The notes below the pieces were generated by a model. That model was not told the origin of the DNA, searched no databases, and saw only the letters and a list, made by a program, of their open reading frames with translations. A program made the translations under genes and the position numbers. Source: Phytophthora colocasiae (taxonomy: Eukaryota; Oomycota; Peronosporomycetes; Peronosporales; Peronosporaceae). Taken from it: a stretch of 64,000 bases of DNA. Shown in pieces: positions 19,644 to 31,643 of this stretch (position 1 is the first letter of the stretch; every line of letters begins with the position of its first letter). The DNA lies in assembly GCA_018806915.1 (NCBI GenBank), contig JAGKQI010000100.1, positions 2,604,001-2,668,000 on the forward strand, in the 5' to 3' direction.

Positions 19644-20397
19644 TAGTGCCAGTCGACAATGGCAATCACTGTGCACGAAATGATTATCATTGGCGTTGAC
19701 TGCGTTTGAGTATGGATGGACATAAAAGAGGGTTTGAGGTGATGTGGATTTTTATCGGGTAATCCGCGTGAACACAATCAAGTGGTAATCTGTGACGTTG
19801 GGAGACACACTTGTCCGGATGACAGGGCTGTTCAACACCACCATGCTCTGACAGGAGTCATAAGTGATGATGTGCCTCTAATTGATATTCTAGTACCTGT
19901 AGATTGCTAATGTCCTATTGGCAATAGGCTATTGGGGAAAGCATCGGTCAGTGCTGGAATCAATTCTTCGCGAGCACATCATATAGTATGTTATCGCGCC
20001 TAATATCCGCATTCGTCGGGTTATCTTTCATTCTCTACGTTCCTTTCTTCTCTTGGCCAGAGTCATTAAACGGCACGTACGCTATTAGCACCTCGGTTAA
20101 GTGCTTTCAGGCTGCACAAGCGAAGGAGATACAAGTCTAGGGCCTGTTGTTGGAAGTGCCCCACAATTTTGCGGAACACAGTTTAAATGTCAAGTCAAAG
20201 GCACGTTTATGATACTTCGAATTGCTCTTGAAGTGGTTTGAGTACGGTGGGTATACACTACTAGTACACTTCAAAGTACTAAGTGCCTCGATCACAGTGA
20301 TCAATAACTCTGTCGACAACAGCAAGGTACGGTAGCTAGAACGAACATACTTGGTTTAAACTTGTGGAAAGTTTTGTATTTTTACTGATGCAAGGGT
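19644..20397. other. Intergenic region between the two ABCA genes
   Basis: About 750 bp. It is upstream DNA of the truncated ABCA gene and the 3' flank of the full-length one. I see no convincing reading frame, RNA gene or repeat in it. Confidence 0.5.
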
Positions 20398-20739
20398 TTA
20401 CTTCTTTTCTTGAAAGACTCCACGAACGGCTCCCTGCTCCTCCTCCTGCTGGCTGGCGAACGAGTTGAAGATCTGCTCCAGCGTCGTCTGCGAAACGCTG
20501 TACTCGCGAATGTGCATCTTGGTCTTGACGTCCTCCACCAACGCGAACATCTTGGACAGCTTCACCTGGTTGTTGGGACTCAGCACCTTGAAGCGAGCGA
20601 AGTCGTTCTGGCGTTCCATCACCTGCACTCGTCCAGCGCCGAAAGACCGCTCCAGGTAGTCGTTCAAGTCGTCGAAGCGCGTCTCCTCCACGCACCAGGA
20701 GCAGAAAGCTTCGGCGCGGATGAATCCGTCGCGTTCCCC

Positions 20740-21965
20740 GAGGGGGGGGGGAACTTGGCGGGCCCCTCGGCCACCCGCGTAGCTACGCGGGTGTCGTGCA
20801 GCATGAGTCGCAGCAAGAAAACAAGCACCAGTACAGCAACATTTTACAAGGCCGGCCCGTGCAGCACATCAGGAACAAAGAACGAGCCTGATGCAGTGAC
20901 AGCGCGAAGCTAACAGCATGATTCGACCAAGAAGGCTTAGCGACGGTTCCCAACGGGCGACGAGTGTACCGGATTGTAGGTACAAATATGAGAAGAAGGT
21001 GAAGATGAGAAGACGAAGAGAGCACCTACCACAAGGTGGATCATCGGAAAGCAAACAGTCTTTCCGGAAGTGCCGTCACAGTCGTGCACAGGCACGTGAC
21101 ATGAACAACATGAACTTCGACAGAAGTAACAAACATAGGAAGCCCGAGCGGACCGCCGCAGCGCTCGCTACCTAGACCCCACTACAAAACCAAATTGCGA
21201 TGGCACACACGTGTATGAGAACCCGGCATATGGAATTTACCCCGACCATCTACCGACGTGAAGAAGATAACAAACGTCACGGACTCCGACCCAGCCGAAG
21301 GTGAAGGATGCGTGCAAGGTACCCGACAGACAGTCTTCCCGCTACAATACTCGACTGTTCAGGCGATAGGAGAAGACAAGACACATCGACGCACGGACAA
21401 GAACACGACAAGAAGCCCGTAGCCCCAAGGTGACGTGTCGACAATGAAAGACTAATTTTAACACCTCAAGATGGAATCGAAGGAAGAGATGAGCACGTGC
21501 CCAAGACAACGACAGACCCCCTGCCGATCAAGGAACGAGAAAGAAAAGTGCTGCAACGTTTGTGGAAATTCGTGAAGGAGCGAAAGTGATGAGCCTGAGA
21601 GTACGCGGAGGACTATCCTGCACATTGGATGACGAAATCTACGGATTAGTCAGTAACTGAGGATCCAGCTACTGGATCTGAATGGACCGCATCGTGCTGT
21701 AGCTACCCGGCAAGATGAGGAACTGAAGAGACAGGAAGGAGACCCAGAGACTCCGACCATGTGGACTCTGCTGAGCAGCTCTACCAAATGCATAACCAGA
21801 TAGCCGGACTGTGATCTACTGCATGGAAACACTAGGAAGCTTATACAGTCAAAGTATAGATCGCGAGGACGGCAGCCGGAGCCGCCGGGTACACGCCCGG
21901 TATGCGGGAGCTGATGCAGAGCTCGCCCTGAGCGCTTTTGGCGTTGACCGCTAAAAACGTCGCGC
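20740..21965. mobile_element. Unclassified ~1.2 kb insertion in the ABCA gene after NBD2
   Basis: ABCA coding sequence stops at MER (about 21967) and resumes at DGFIRAEAFCSWC (about 20735). Both edges carry GGAACGCG on the minus strand, consistent with an 8-bp target duplication. Inside are a perfect palindrome CACCCGCGTAGCTACGCGGGTG near 20772-20793, a run of ten G near 20743, and only short broken frames. I recognise no transposase or reverse transcriptase. A non-autonomous or degraded element is most likely. Confidence 0.55.
20772..20793. other. Perfect 22-bp palindrome at the edge of the insertion
   Basis: CACCCGCGTAGCTACGCGGGTG equals its own reverse complement. It lies ~30 bp inside the insertion edge, next to a GC-rich run, and may be a terminal structure of the element. 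Confidence 0.6.
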
Positions 21966-24900
21966 GTTCCATGGCGGCTGCAAGACTGTAGCCGGTCGGG
22001 TGGGACGATGTCACACGTTCAGCCAGTTGAGCGTTGCCGAATGCACGACACTTGTCTTCCAATTCAACAGGAGTCACGAACTCACTGACGTTGCCAAAGA
22101 TGTGTTGAACCAAATACTCCAGCTCGTCAGCACTAGGCATGTCCAGCTTGACATCGAGCACCAGACCGTCACCAAAGCGAGACTTGAGGTGCTGCACACT
22201 TCCCAGACAACGGAGACGACCGCCGACCATGATACCGACACGCGAACACAGCGCTTCACACTCCTCCATACTGTGTGTGGTCAAGACAATTGTCGACTCA
22301 CTTACCACGCGTGGAGATATCAGCGATGACATCCCACATGAATCGACGAGACACAGGGTCCATACCGGTGGACGGTTCATCCAGGAAGATGATGGCCGGG
22401 TTGCCGATCATAGCAATAGCCACCGACAACTTGCGTTTGTTGCCACCACTGAGACTGCCAGCCAACTTGTGCTCGAAATCAGCGAGATTCAACTGCTGGA
22501 TCTTTGTCCATGACCACGCGTTCCAAAGAATCCGTCAGGATACGCGCTTGATAGCACCGAAGAGTTCCAGGTGCTCACGCACAGTGAGCAAATCGAACAG
22601 GGCATCGAACTGCGGGCAGTATCCGATCTGACGGCGCACCTCAATCTGCTGCGACAGGATGTCGAAACCTCAAGCGTAGGCAGTACCGTGGCTCGGTGGG
22701 ACGTCGCCTGTCAGCATCTTCATGGTCGTCGTCTTACCAGCACCATTGATACCGAGGAAGCCGGCACTCACCACGTTTCCAAGCCAAAGGAGAGGTTGCG
22801 CACTGCAATCTTGCCGCCCGGGTAGACTTTACGAAGCCCCACCAGTTTCACGGCATCGCCGTCAGCCTCACCTCCGGGCAACACGGTCGGCCTCGTTTTG
22901 CACGTCCTCATCCACCTCGAGACTCTCTTCAGCGTGATCGTGAACGTCGTCTTTGGTTCGAGCGAAAGTCTTGGAGTAGTCAATGTACAAGAGTCAAACC
23001 CGAGAAAGTGATGGCCATGAGCGCAAGATAGAGCAGTTCGAAGCCCATAACATCACCACTGAAGGGACTGGTGGTGCCGTCTTCCGCTGTACTGGACGCT
23101 GTCAACATCATTGGTCACCATGCTCATGAGCCCGTTGCCAAGGTCGAACAGTGGGGAGAACCGCCAGAGGAACTTCAGGACCGAGTTGACATCCGACGTC
23201 GAATCGACCATATCCAGAATGAACGACGTGATCATGAGAATGACTCCAATCACAAAGTTGAACACGATCGTGTATGTCTGTGCCGACGCGTGCTCCTTGA
23301 ACAGGAACGACAGGCAGTACGTGAACGGACAGATCGCCAGACCGAAAAGCAGGAACAGAAGAATCACCGCCGGGAACGTGGCGGACGTGCAGCTGTCGCA
23401 GTCTTGACCTGTCAGGTGCCGAAATCTTGAACACGTTGATCCAGAATCAGCGCACTGACGCCACGGGAACATGTACATGGCGAAGTCCCACATGTAGTTG
23501 GCCAGCCAGAAAGCAGGCAGCGAGACACCAGAGACCAACTGCTGATGTTTGGAGTTGTGCTCCACTTGCTTCTCCTTCACCAGGAAAACCACGATGGAGG
23601 CTGGAAGGAAGGTGAACGCGATACAAATGAACAAAGCGCAGCAACAAACGAAGTGTTGGAGCTGAAGACCGACTTTGCTGCTGCTGTGTAGGGCAGCGGG
23701 GTAGTTTGTTCACCTTCAAGTCAATCGTCGAAGCTGCCGAACTGTTGGCGAAGAAGCGGTACAGGGCTTGATCCATTAACGCCTTGAAGATCGCGGACGA
23801 GTGCGACGCCGTTGTGTTGGCGAAGACGTTGTAGCCGAAAACGTTCTGGTTGCTGTCGCCATACACCAGAAGTAGCTGCCGTACTGGCCCTCCACCAAGT
23901 CGGCTCCTTGCCATATCCACGTTCGTAAAGCTGTTGACCCAGTGCAAGAGTGTAACCCGTAGCTCCACTTGCGTTGATAGCTGGGTCTGTGTAGGTCACA
24001 CCGAAAAGAGTGGGTGAATTGGTGTCGAACGCTGGTTCGGGAAGCGAAACTCCTTCGGACGTAGCACCTGTGAAGTACGACGAAGCCATCACGTCGTTGC
24101 ACCAGTCACCAAGTCCAGCACCAGCCTGGCAGAAGTACGGGGTCGGGGTCTCACTGCCTGAGAACGCGTCGGTCGTTAAAGTTTTCAATGGGTCATCGCT
24201 GATCGCCATGGTAGACTTCAAGATCCCTAGGCCGGTAGCAATTAGCAGAACGGGGAGAGCTGCAACGTAAATGAGAGCCTTCTTATCGCGTCTGGCGTAC
24301 CGGAAACGCTTCAGCAGCAGTGCACGCAGGTGGGTGTACAGTACGGGTTCGGTCAACACCAACTCGTCGCAAGCCTGGTAGTTCCCGCCAGACTCCGATG
24401 TATTCGTTCGGACAGCGTTACCAAGCGTGTGCTGGTTGTTCTCGTCACCCAGCTCTGCTACCTTGATGAACACCTCCTCCAGAGTCGTAACAGAGACGCC
24501 GTACGACAGGAGTCCAAGGAGTTCAACTGACGATCCATCTCAGCGAACATCGTGGCGAAACGGGACGAGCTGTGCAGAGGCAACTGGAACGCAATTTCAC
24601 TTCCGACATTGCTCAACAGCTTTGCGGACTGAACATACGAAGTGATGAAGGCAGCCACGGCATCATCGTCACACTTAGCGTCGTCCTTCACCAGAGTCAA
24701 GTTGTAGCCTGCACCGAAGCGGTTCTTCAGGAAAAGAGATGATCCACAGCACCGCATCTCTCCTTCAGCCATGATGGCAATACGATCACCAAGAATGTCA
24801 GCTTCGTCCATGAAATGCGTCGTCAACACCATCACACGATCGTTACGGTTGTTCAGCAGGATCTCCCACGTACTGCGTCGACTGTACGGGTCCATACCAG

Positions 24901-27544
24901 AAGTCGGTTCATCCAGGAACACCGAGGAGCTGTCACCCAGAAGTGAAATGGCCACTGACAACTTACGCTTCCATACCACCAGACAAGTCATTGGGCTTCG
25001 AGTTGCGCTTCTCCGTCAAACCAACCTCACGGATCTGTTTGTCCACCACAGCCTGCAGCTCTTCATTCGCGTATCCCTTGATCTGTCCGAAGAACTGGAG
25101 GTGCTCCTGGACCGTCAACTCAGGGAAGAGAACGTCGTGCTGGAAACAGATACCGAGCGACTGGCGCATCTCATCCATGTCCTCGTTGATCGACATGCCC
25201 CTGTACGTGGCGTTACCACTGGAAGGTGCAGTCATACCGGTGAGCATGGAGATCAACGTGGTCTTACCGGCGCCATTGTGGCCCAGCAGACAAGTGATCT
25301 GGTCCTTGTACATCGTGACATCAAGACCTTTAACAGCGATCTTTTCTCCACCGGGGACCTGGAAAACCTTGCGTAGACGCTTGACCGTAAGTGCCTCACC
25401 GTTGCGCTCCTGTTCGCGCTGATCAGCAGTGACAGTCTCAAAGTTCTGGTTAAAGTCTAGGGCAATGCTGTCGACATCAGGCGACGTCTCGATAGTCACC
25501 TGGCACTGCTTGCGGCTTCGCCAGTATGATGGCGACACCGGGAAGTACCATTTCAACGAGGTACCGTATTCTTTCGGGATCACTTTCTCGAAGTAGAGAC
25601 CGACAACCGTGTACAACACTGTGTCAACGACAAACATGATCAACGCTGTGGTGATGCGGTAGTTATCGCTAAGAGTGTCCATTGTCGAGACCTGGACGCC
25701 TTCACCAGTTTCTTCAGCATTTGCGAACACCGCGACACCAAGACAAAGAGCAACTGGAGACAAAATGGAACCCATACGCTTAGCACTTTCCGCAGTGCCA
25801 GTTGTAAAGCCTTGGGAAATTGCATACATGGCGAAGAAAGCCACCATACCCACGAACGCACCCACACGCGCCTTACTGAACAAGGTACTGATCAAGAATG
25901 CCATTGCCACCACGCTCAAGCCAAACAGGAAGAAGAAGATAAACGTGACGATCAGCGAACTGTTGGGGAAGAGCCCAGCCAGACACGCGAGCGTTTGAAC
26001 TACAGCACCGACAAACATGATCACTGCGTACGTCACGTACCACGTTAAGACAATGGTCTTCTCGGTCACACCAAGAATCTTCATGAATTCTCGTTGACGC
26101 AGCTCTTTCTTGAATGAGCACGACGAGAATACGCGAGACCGTGAAGAGATACGCCATGATGAACGTGAGTGAGAAGACCGTATTGACGTTCTCGTAGAAC
26201 GGTGAGCTGGTGTAGTTGTCGACTGGGAAGGGGGCGACAGTTGCGCCCAGCATCGGCTGTGGAGCTTGGCGTAGAGGGGTCAGCAGGGCTTCCTTGGTGT
26301 CCGTGGACAGGGCAGCGAACACACTTGAGAATCCGTGCTATTAGATAGACTAAGCGCGCTCAGTGCTTCCTGGACAAGCCCATCTTCGCTTAAGGAATTC
26401 AGCAACGTACTGTCGAGCTCGGGTGACGGCACGGCCGTGGTTTGAGGACTCTGGCAAATCCCGGTGGTCGATTGGTTGGAAGAACTCCATTCGGGCATGC
26501 AGGTTACGAAGCGAGTGACGAGCGTCTGCAGCGTCATGAAACCCATGACGGTGTACGCTGAGTAATAGTCCGTCACAATGTTCTTCTGGAAGGAATCCAG
26601 GTCCACAAGAGATCTGTCCGTGGTGGGGACGCGACCCACGGAATTTCTTTTCGCCTTTGGTCGCGTTCAGACGCAGTGAGTACTCAATGGGTGCGAACGT
26701 TCCAATATCGTCTCCACTCGGGATCGAGTCGAACACGATCGCACCGTAGATCTTCGGGTTCTCAAAATTGTCTCCATAGTTGTCACTCTTGACGTAGTCT
26801 GTCAACGCGTCGTTCGAGTCGAAGAACTGGATGCTGTCCTTGAACGACGGGATGGACAGCGAAGAGCTGGTCGAGTTCAGCAGATCCACACGAGGGTACC
26901 ACATTTCCATGGTCTCAGCAAAGTAGTTGCGAGTGAAGGCGTTGTCTGGAGCGATACCGATCTTGTACGGAACGACCTTCCCACCACATTCAGTCGGCAC
27001 ACTGTAGGGCGACGACGTGTCCGTGCTCACCAGTCCTTCATCCATCACCCCCATTTGGCAAACTGCGAAATCGGAGGATGACAACTCATTCAGACGCAGA
27101 CCATCGTCGATCGACTGACGTCCGAGCTTCAGCATGAGGCCAGTCATAGTGGACTCGTGCAGTGCGAATTTGGGCAGATCAGTGTCCACCCACTCGATAT
27201 CTTGGCCTGATAGGTTGTAGCTGGTGCCGGCAGTATTATCAGCGTCGTCACTCCACCCAGGTGGGACATCCACGGTTTCTGTAAGTAGTTTGAGCACTCC
27301 AAGCAGCAGAATGATGAAAGTTGGCGCGAGGATCTCACACGCAGTGGCAATGGGCTGGCGGTTCTTGATGAGCCAATTCTTCCAGAGCAGCGACCGCATG
27401 AACGTCCACGAGGTGCGACGCTGTGCCAGGTTCTCGCTGGAGTTTTTCATGAGTTTCTCCTGGAGAGTCATCGGCGCAAAGTCAATTACTGCTGTTTGGT
27501 TGAAATGTTTTCGGTTGTTTGCAGTCGGAGAGTGTGCGCTGGGG

Positions 27545-27564
27545 AGTCAAATTGAAGAATGAGA
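27545..27564 (-). promoter_or_regulatory. Oomycete initiator-type core promoter of the full-length ABCA gene
   Basis: Minus strand CTCATTCTTCAATTTGACTC, about 80 bp upstream of ATG 27471. Same motif and position as the promoter at 19622-19643, supporting both start calls. Confidence 0.75.
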
Positions 27565-27740
27565 AGGGATAAACGAAGCGACTTTCGAATGATGTCAAGG
27601 CGTTTGCGGCGTGATATACTGTGCAGTATAGTGTCGCGGAAGAAAGCGTGGAAGACTGATACAGAGTGTAAGCATTGTGGTAGACCAGATTACAACCCGA
27701 GAGCGATCTACACGTACACTCCTACACGATTTGTCGACCC

Positions 27741-28745
27741 TAACGTGGCTTTATAAGTGCACGGTTCGGTGAACCGGTTAGGCGGAGAAGCGAACCGGAT
27801 GTTTCCGAGGAAAGGCGAAACTCACGGCATTCGCGATTTCGCTGGCTGAACAGCAAGTGTTCCAGCGCAAGGAAGGACACATAGTCCTGGACACATAGTC
27901 CACGGAGAAAGGAGCCGGGCTCCCGCGAAAATATGAACCCCCAGCGTCGGTGTCGCGCGCAGACAGTCTGCGTCAGGCTATCGTACGCCTGGAGTGCCCC
28001 CACGAGCTGTCGGACGGCTCATGGGACGGGCCCATTTATGTCCGTCTACGCGAGCCACGCCGTATCACGCCGGATACCGCGTGCGACTTCATCGTGAACG
28101 ACTCTTCTCGGAGACCTGGCTGGATGTGCGAGCTCATCTTCTACCCGAGCGAATTCGACACATGCCCCCCGCGCCCGGCGGGGCTCAACAGATTGGCTGA
28201 GACCGACGTGCTTATTCCCTACACGCGCCTGACTCGCCCAGACGAGAACCTACGAGACGAGATTATCGAGCGTCCCCTGTTGATGCTATACCGGTTCGTG
28301 CGCTTTCACGTGCTTTGTAGCCGAGGAAGACAGTGGCCCTCGCCATTACGTGGAAGTGCAGCTGGGCGCCTACGCCCTCGGACAGATTGTTCTTTACCTT
28401 ACTACACGATCCCTATCATTCCGTACGGCCACCGGGGCCGTGCTCCAACCTGCAAGTCGTTTCGTATGCTTCGTGGAGATACGGCATCGGGCTACAGAGA
28501 GTCCGGTGTACGTATTGATCCCATGTGATGCTGCATGGCGAAGCTCGAGTGGAGAGAGACGAGTTTATGGTCGGCTGGTGTCATGGAGTTCCTATTAACT
28601 CCAGACCCAACCAACGTGCGCGACGCTTTCGTTCGCGATGGAAGGAACTAGCGGTGCCGGACATTCCCGAAGCAGAGCTACAGAAACTACTCAAGGACAC
28701 GATAGACAGCGTGTTCATGGCGAGGGTCGGGATCGATTCGTGGTC
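27741..28745 (+). other. Unclassified coding-like debris, probably mobile-element derived
   Basis: Plus-strand frames run across ~1 kb but shift at least twice: ITPDTACDFIVNDSSRRPG ... ERPLLMLYRFVRFHV (27950-28310), then VEVQLGAYALGQIVLYLTT (28350-), then VERDEFMVGWCHGVPIN and AELQKLLKDTIDSVF (28540-28745). A 13-bp tandem (GGACACATAGTCC, 27874-27903) lies upstream. I recognise no family. The stretch ends where it collides with the bZIP-M96 gene on the other strand. Confidence 0.35.
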
Positions 28746-30276
28746 GCCGTAGTCCATGCAACCGCCGTATTCGACCTGTGCACCTTCCTGGTAGAATAGA
28801 TCGCTGTTTTCTCCATCCACAGTAGGCTCGAAGACGAACCAGCCTGACAACTCCGTCCACTTAACAGGTTTGCCATCGCGGCTGATGGAGCTCAATGTCG
28901 GATCTGTTACCCGCTCGGGCGACACCGACTGCACACAGATGATGAAGCCCTTCCGAGTGCGCACACGGAACAATAAATACACGCATCGGTAGAGTTTGGT
29001 GCCGTCTTCACTCCAAGACTCACGCAAAGCCACAATCGTGTCATCGTTCACGCGCTGCAAGATGCGGAGCGTCATGAGGCCCCGGAACTTGGTCTCTGTG
29101 CAGTCCGGGTCCGAAAAGCACTGCCACGTACTTGTCATCAACTGCATCGCATTCTGTCCAGGGAAGCGTTTGCGCAGCGAGAACTTGAGGCTCGTTTCAT
29201 CCAGCAGCCGCTTGTCCTCCCAGCCCATGATGTTAGCTCCCGTGCTAATTGCTCTGCCACTGAGTGAGAAGGATAGAATGGAGCGGTAGATCTCGTTCAC
29301 GAGCGTCGTAGACTCAGTGAAACTGAGCGGTTTGTAGCCCAACTGCTTCCGCATAGCCACGGCCAGCGGCGTCTTTCCTGTGATAGTCGCTCCCACGAAC
29401 GTAGGGCGCGGTTCATTGTAGAACGGCGTCTTAGTCTTCTGTATTGAGCTCAGTGGGGAGATATCGCAATCACTGCCGTGTGCCGCCAGAGGCGAGGCTG
29501 CATCCAAGTACATGAGACGCTGACGGAGAGTTCGTGGGCAGCGAAGCTGTGGACGACGTTGTAGCTGTGTCAGAGTCTGTATCTGAGTTGTCGGACTCGT
29601 CGGACGAGATGGAGGCCGCTCGTTGGGCCATTGCCACCATGTTAGTGGCGAACTGCTGTCTGTAGTTGAGCAGCAGTCGTAATCTGGCTGCTTCGTTGCC
29701 CAGCTCCTCCTGCTCGTTCGTCAGCAGTGCATATCTTCTCTGAATTTCGTTTGTATCTTTGGCTTGAGGCGGATTCTCTTGTTTTTGTTTGTTCATCGAC
29801 AGCTTCTCCAACTGCTGCTCGAGCTCCTTCACTGTGTCCCGCAGAGTCTTGAGCGCCGCCTAAAGTAAATAAAATGACAAAAGTTGATCATCATTAGTAT
29901 CATCTTCCGTCCCTAACATCCTCATAAAACTCCATCTTCTGACCTTGTTGCGATGATAAGCGCGCTTCACCACCTCTCGGTGTCTGGCGCGTCTCTCCAT
30001 GGCTGAGAGTTTCCCCTTAGGCGATTCTTTCCCTACTTTCGTCTCTGTCATCACGGGAGAGGCCGGCAGCACTTCCTGCGGGGCTTGTGGCGTTGATGCG
30101 GTAAAGGCCTCCACCATGTCCAGAATTGCTGCTCCATCGCCCGTCTCAGGCTCCGTGAGCAGTAGAATGTCCAGAAGAGCTTGGTCGTCAGCGCTCCAGT
30201 GTGTGGGTGGAGCCATAGAAGCTCCAGCGCCGCTGGGAGCGAGCATGTTCGCGTGCTTGGGCGTCGCCACCTGCAT
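28745..30276 (-). pseudogene. bZIP-M96/START-like protein in the ABC block (frameshifted, 3' end replaced)
   Basis: Exon 1 is 30276-29944 (MQVATPKHANMLAPSG to RAYHRNK). An 84-nt intron (29943-29860, GTCAGA...CTTTAG) joins in phase 0 to AALKTLRDTVKELEQQLEKL, a leucine zipper, then a serine/aspartate-rich linker. Near 29515 the frame shifts by one into a START-like region (RGLMTLRILQRVNDDTIVAL, YRCVYLLFRVRTRKGFIICV). The basic region (RHREVVKRAYHRNK) has His at the invariant Asn and Tyr at the invariant Arg position. After GGCMDYG (about 28745) the expected C-terminus is lost and the frame runs into unrelated DNA. It is a diverged paralogue of the array bZIP genes. Confidence 0.65.
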
Positions 30277-30302
30277 CAAATAGGAGGCACAGAGCTTCTC
30301 GC

Positions 30303-30403
30303 AGCGATTCCGATCGCCTGGTGCATTGACTGCTCATGTTGAATGGCACCGTGAGGAGAGATCTATCTCGAAGTACTTAGCCAAGCGTAAGAATCCAGCG
30401 TGA
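30303..30403 (+). pseudogene. Uma2-zinc finger gene, 3' fragment only
   Basis: Contains RFRSPGALTAHVEWHREE and the basic tail, ending at TGA 30401-30403. The two zinc-coordinating cysteines and the nuclease domain are missing, so this is a remnant of the duplication at the ABC block edge. Confidence 0.85.
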
Positions 30404-30770
30404 ACTCACTATCCATCCAGTGTAGCAACTACGCTTCGACAAGTTCCTATCTAACCATATCGCAGAACTCATAGCTTGAGATCTAAAAGATAGTTGGTGG
30501 CACCAATCAGGAATAAGAAATCATAAGAGAAGATAATACTATCTATTGCTTTATAGTTTGACGGTCGAGCCCAACATCCAAAAAATACGTAGAAGAAATT
30601 TGATTAACTAGATAGGTGGACAACTCTCTGGACTAACCTGCAAACGATCTCAAGCTAATTCAATAGCTGTAGATAGACTGTTCTACCTTGACTGATGGGC
30701 AACCCAAATTTGGGGCATTCGTTCCGAATGGAGATCAATCGGCAGTCAAAGCCTAACTGTTGGATCAGTA
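30303..30770. repeat. ~466 bp direct duplication, right copy, bordering the ABC block
   Basis: Second copy of 15359-15824. It includes the last ~33 codons of the Uma2-zinc-finger gene (30303-30403), cut off from the rest of that gene by the ABC block. Confidence 0.9.
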
Positions 30771-30939
30771 GCGTGATAGTTTTCCGGTCACAGTTAAGCT
30801 CATCCGCATGCTGGTAAATAAACATCCTGTACGACGACTGGTTCGGCAATACGTAGGTACCACAGGTAGCACCTGGTCCGAAAGAAGGTCTAGATGGTAA
30901 ATTACGGAAAGTAAAAATAACTGCCGGCGAGTGACGCAC
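30655..30939 (-). other. Minus-strand ORF of unknown function, unit B
   Basis: Open for 94 codons, including NQSSYRMFIYQHADELNC and IQQLGFDCRLISIRNE, ending VYLQLLN. Units B and C carry a longer spacer here (GGTACCACAGGTAGCACCTGG) than A, D and E. The helix-turn-helix likeness is weak and no family is recognised. It may be a terminal exon of the minus-strand CRN N-domain transcript. Confidence 0.35.
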
Positions 30940-31451
30940 AGACTCGTCCTGTCATGGCACATCAGTCACACTCAAAAACGCCAACTCAAACTACAAACGC
31001 AACGTACAAGTGAGCGAAGAAGACAAGGCTCATTCTTGAGATGTCGACGATCCTCGTCGTCAGGAACGCAGTCCTCATCGTCAGTATCTTCTTGGTCTGG
31101 AAACCCGTAGTCCGATCAGACAGCGACTTCATTTCGTCTGAAAGAAAATCTTACATGTATTTAAAAGAACCCGATCACTTTAATGGCTAATCAAGAAAAA
31201 AACCATTAAAGTATAACATCCATCTCGCCATACTCGATCGCCGAGTTCACTTGTAGCGGTTGGCTGGTCATACGCCGCCTGGTTCGCGTAAACTCTGAGG
31301 TCCCAGGTGACAAAGATGACTACCGTCGTGCTGCTCCTTCACATCAACTGATCCTTCAAAATTTGGAATTGAGCAGACCATTGGGAATAGACATTAAAGT
31401 AATCTGGTTCTTTCAAACACGTACACCTTAAATACGCTCGTAAATTCTCCC

Positions 31452-31637
31452 TCACACCAGCATCGTTCGACGGCAGTCACGCGCCGCCAGGAAGAGCTGC
31501 AGGTCTTTGGCGCCACACGTAATAGTTCTTGCATTTTCCACCTTGATTACCTTCTTCAAGTCGCCCACCGTGTCGCTTATATCTACCCTCACCGAGAACG
31601 CGCTGCCCGCCGCACCAACGATCGCACTGAAAAGCAT
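31452..31637 (-). pseudogene. CRN N-terminal domain fragment, unit B
   Basis: Open from ATG 31637: [16 protein letters not shown], then [15 protein letters not shown] and LQLFLAARD, ending at a stop after ~61 residues. Canonical CRN domains start M-V-K-L-F; here the Lys codon reads Met and the upstream codon that aligns with the usual start is GTG. It is transcriptionally opposed to the plus-strand CRN remainder at 31644. Confidence 0.7.
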
Positions 31638-31643
31638 CCTGAT

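Larger units (their letters stand above)
20398..27471 (-). pseudogene. Full-length ABCA-family transporter, frameshifted and carrying an insertion
   Basis: From ATG 27471 (MTLQEKLMKNSSENLAQRRT): ABCA N-terminus (LLWKNWLIKNRQ), exofacial loop, TM half 1, NBD1 with Walker A GHNGAGKTTLISMLTG (~25270), [23 protein letters not shown] and Walker [13 protein letters not shown] (~24900), TM half 2 (RALLLKRFRYARRDKK ... MFICIAFTFLPAS), NBD2 with Walker A GINGAGKTTTMKMLTG (~22740), [13 protein letters not shown] and [13 protein letters not shown] (~22380), and a C-terminus from VEETRFDDLNDYL to VRGVFQEKK. ABCA proteins move lipids or amphipathic compounds across membranes. Frameshifts lie near 26640, 26335, 26107, 24975 (extra base in the NBD1 signature), 24520, 23700, 23640, 23430, 22980 and 22530. 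A ~1.2 kb insertion splits the region after NBD2. Confidence 0.85.

Noticed and set aside
20743..20752. G-run at the insertion edge as a G-quadruplex element
   Set aside because: A single run cannot form an intramolecular quadruplex and its length is likely uncertain in this assembly.
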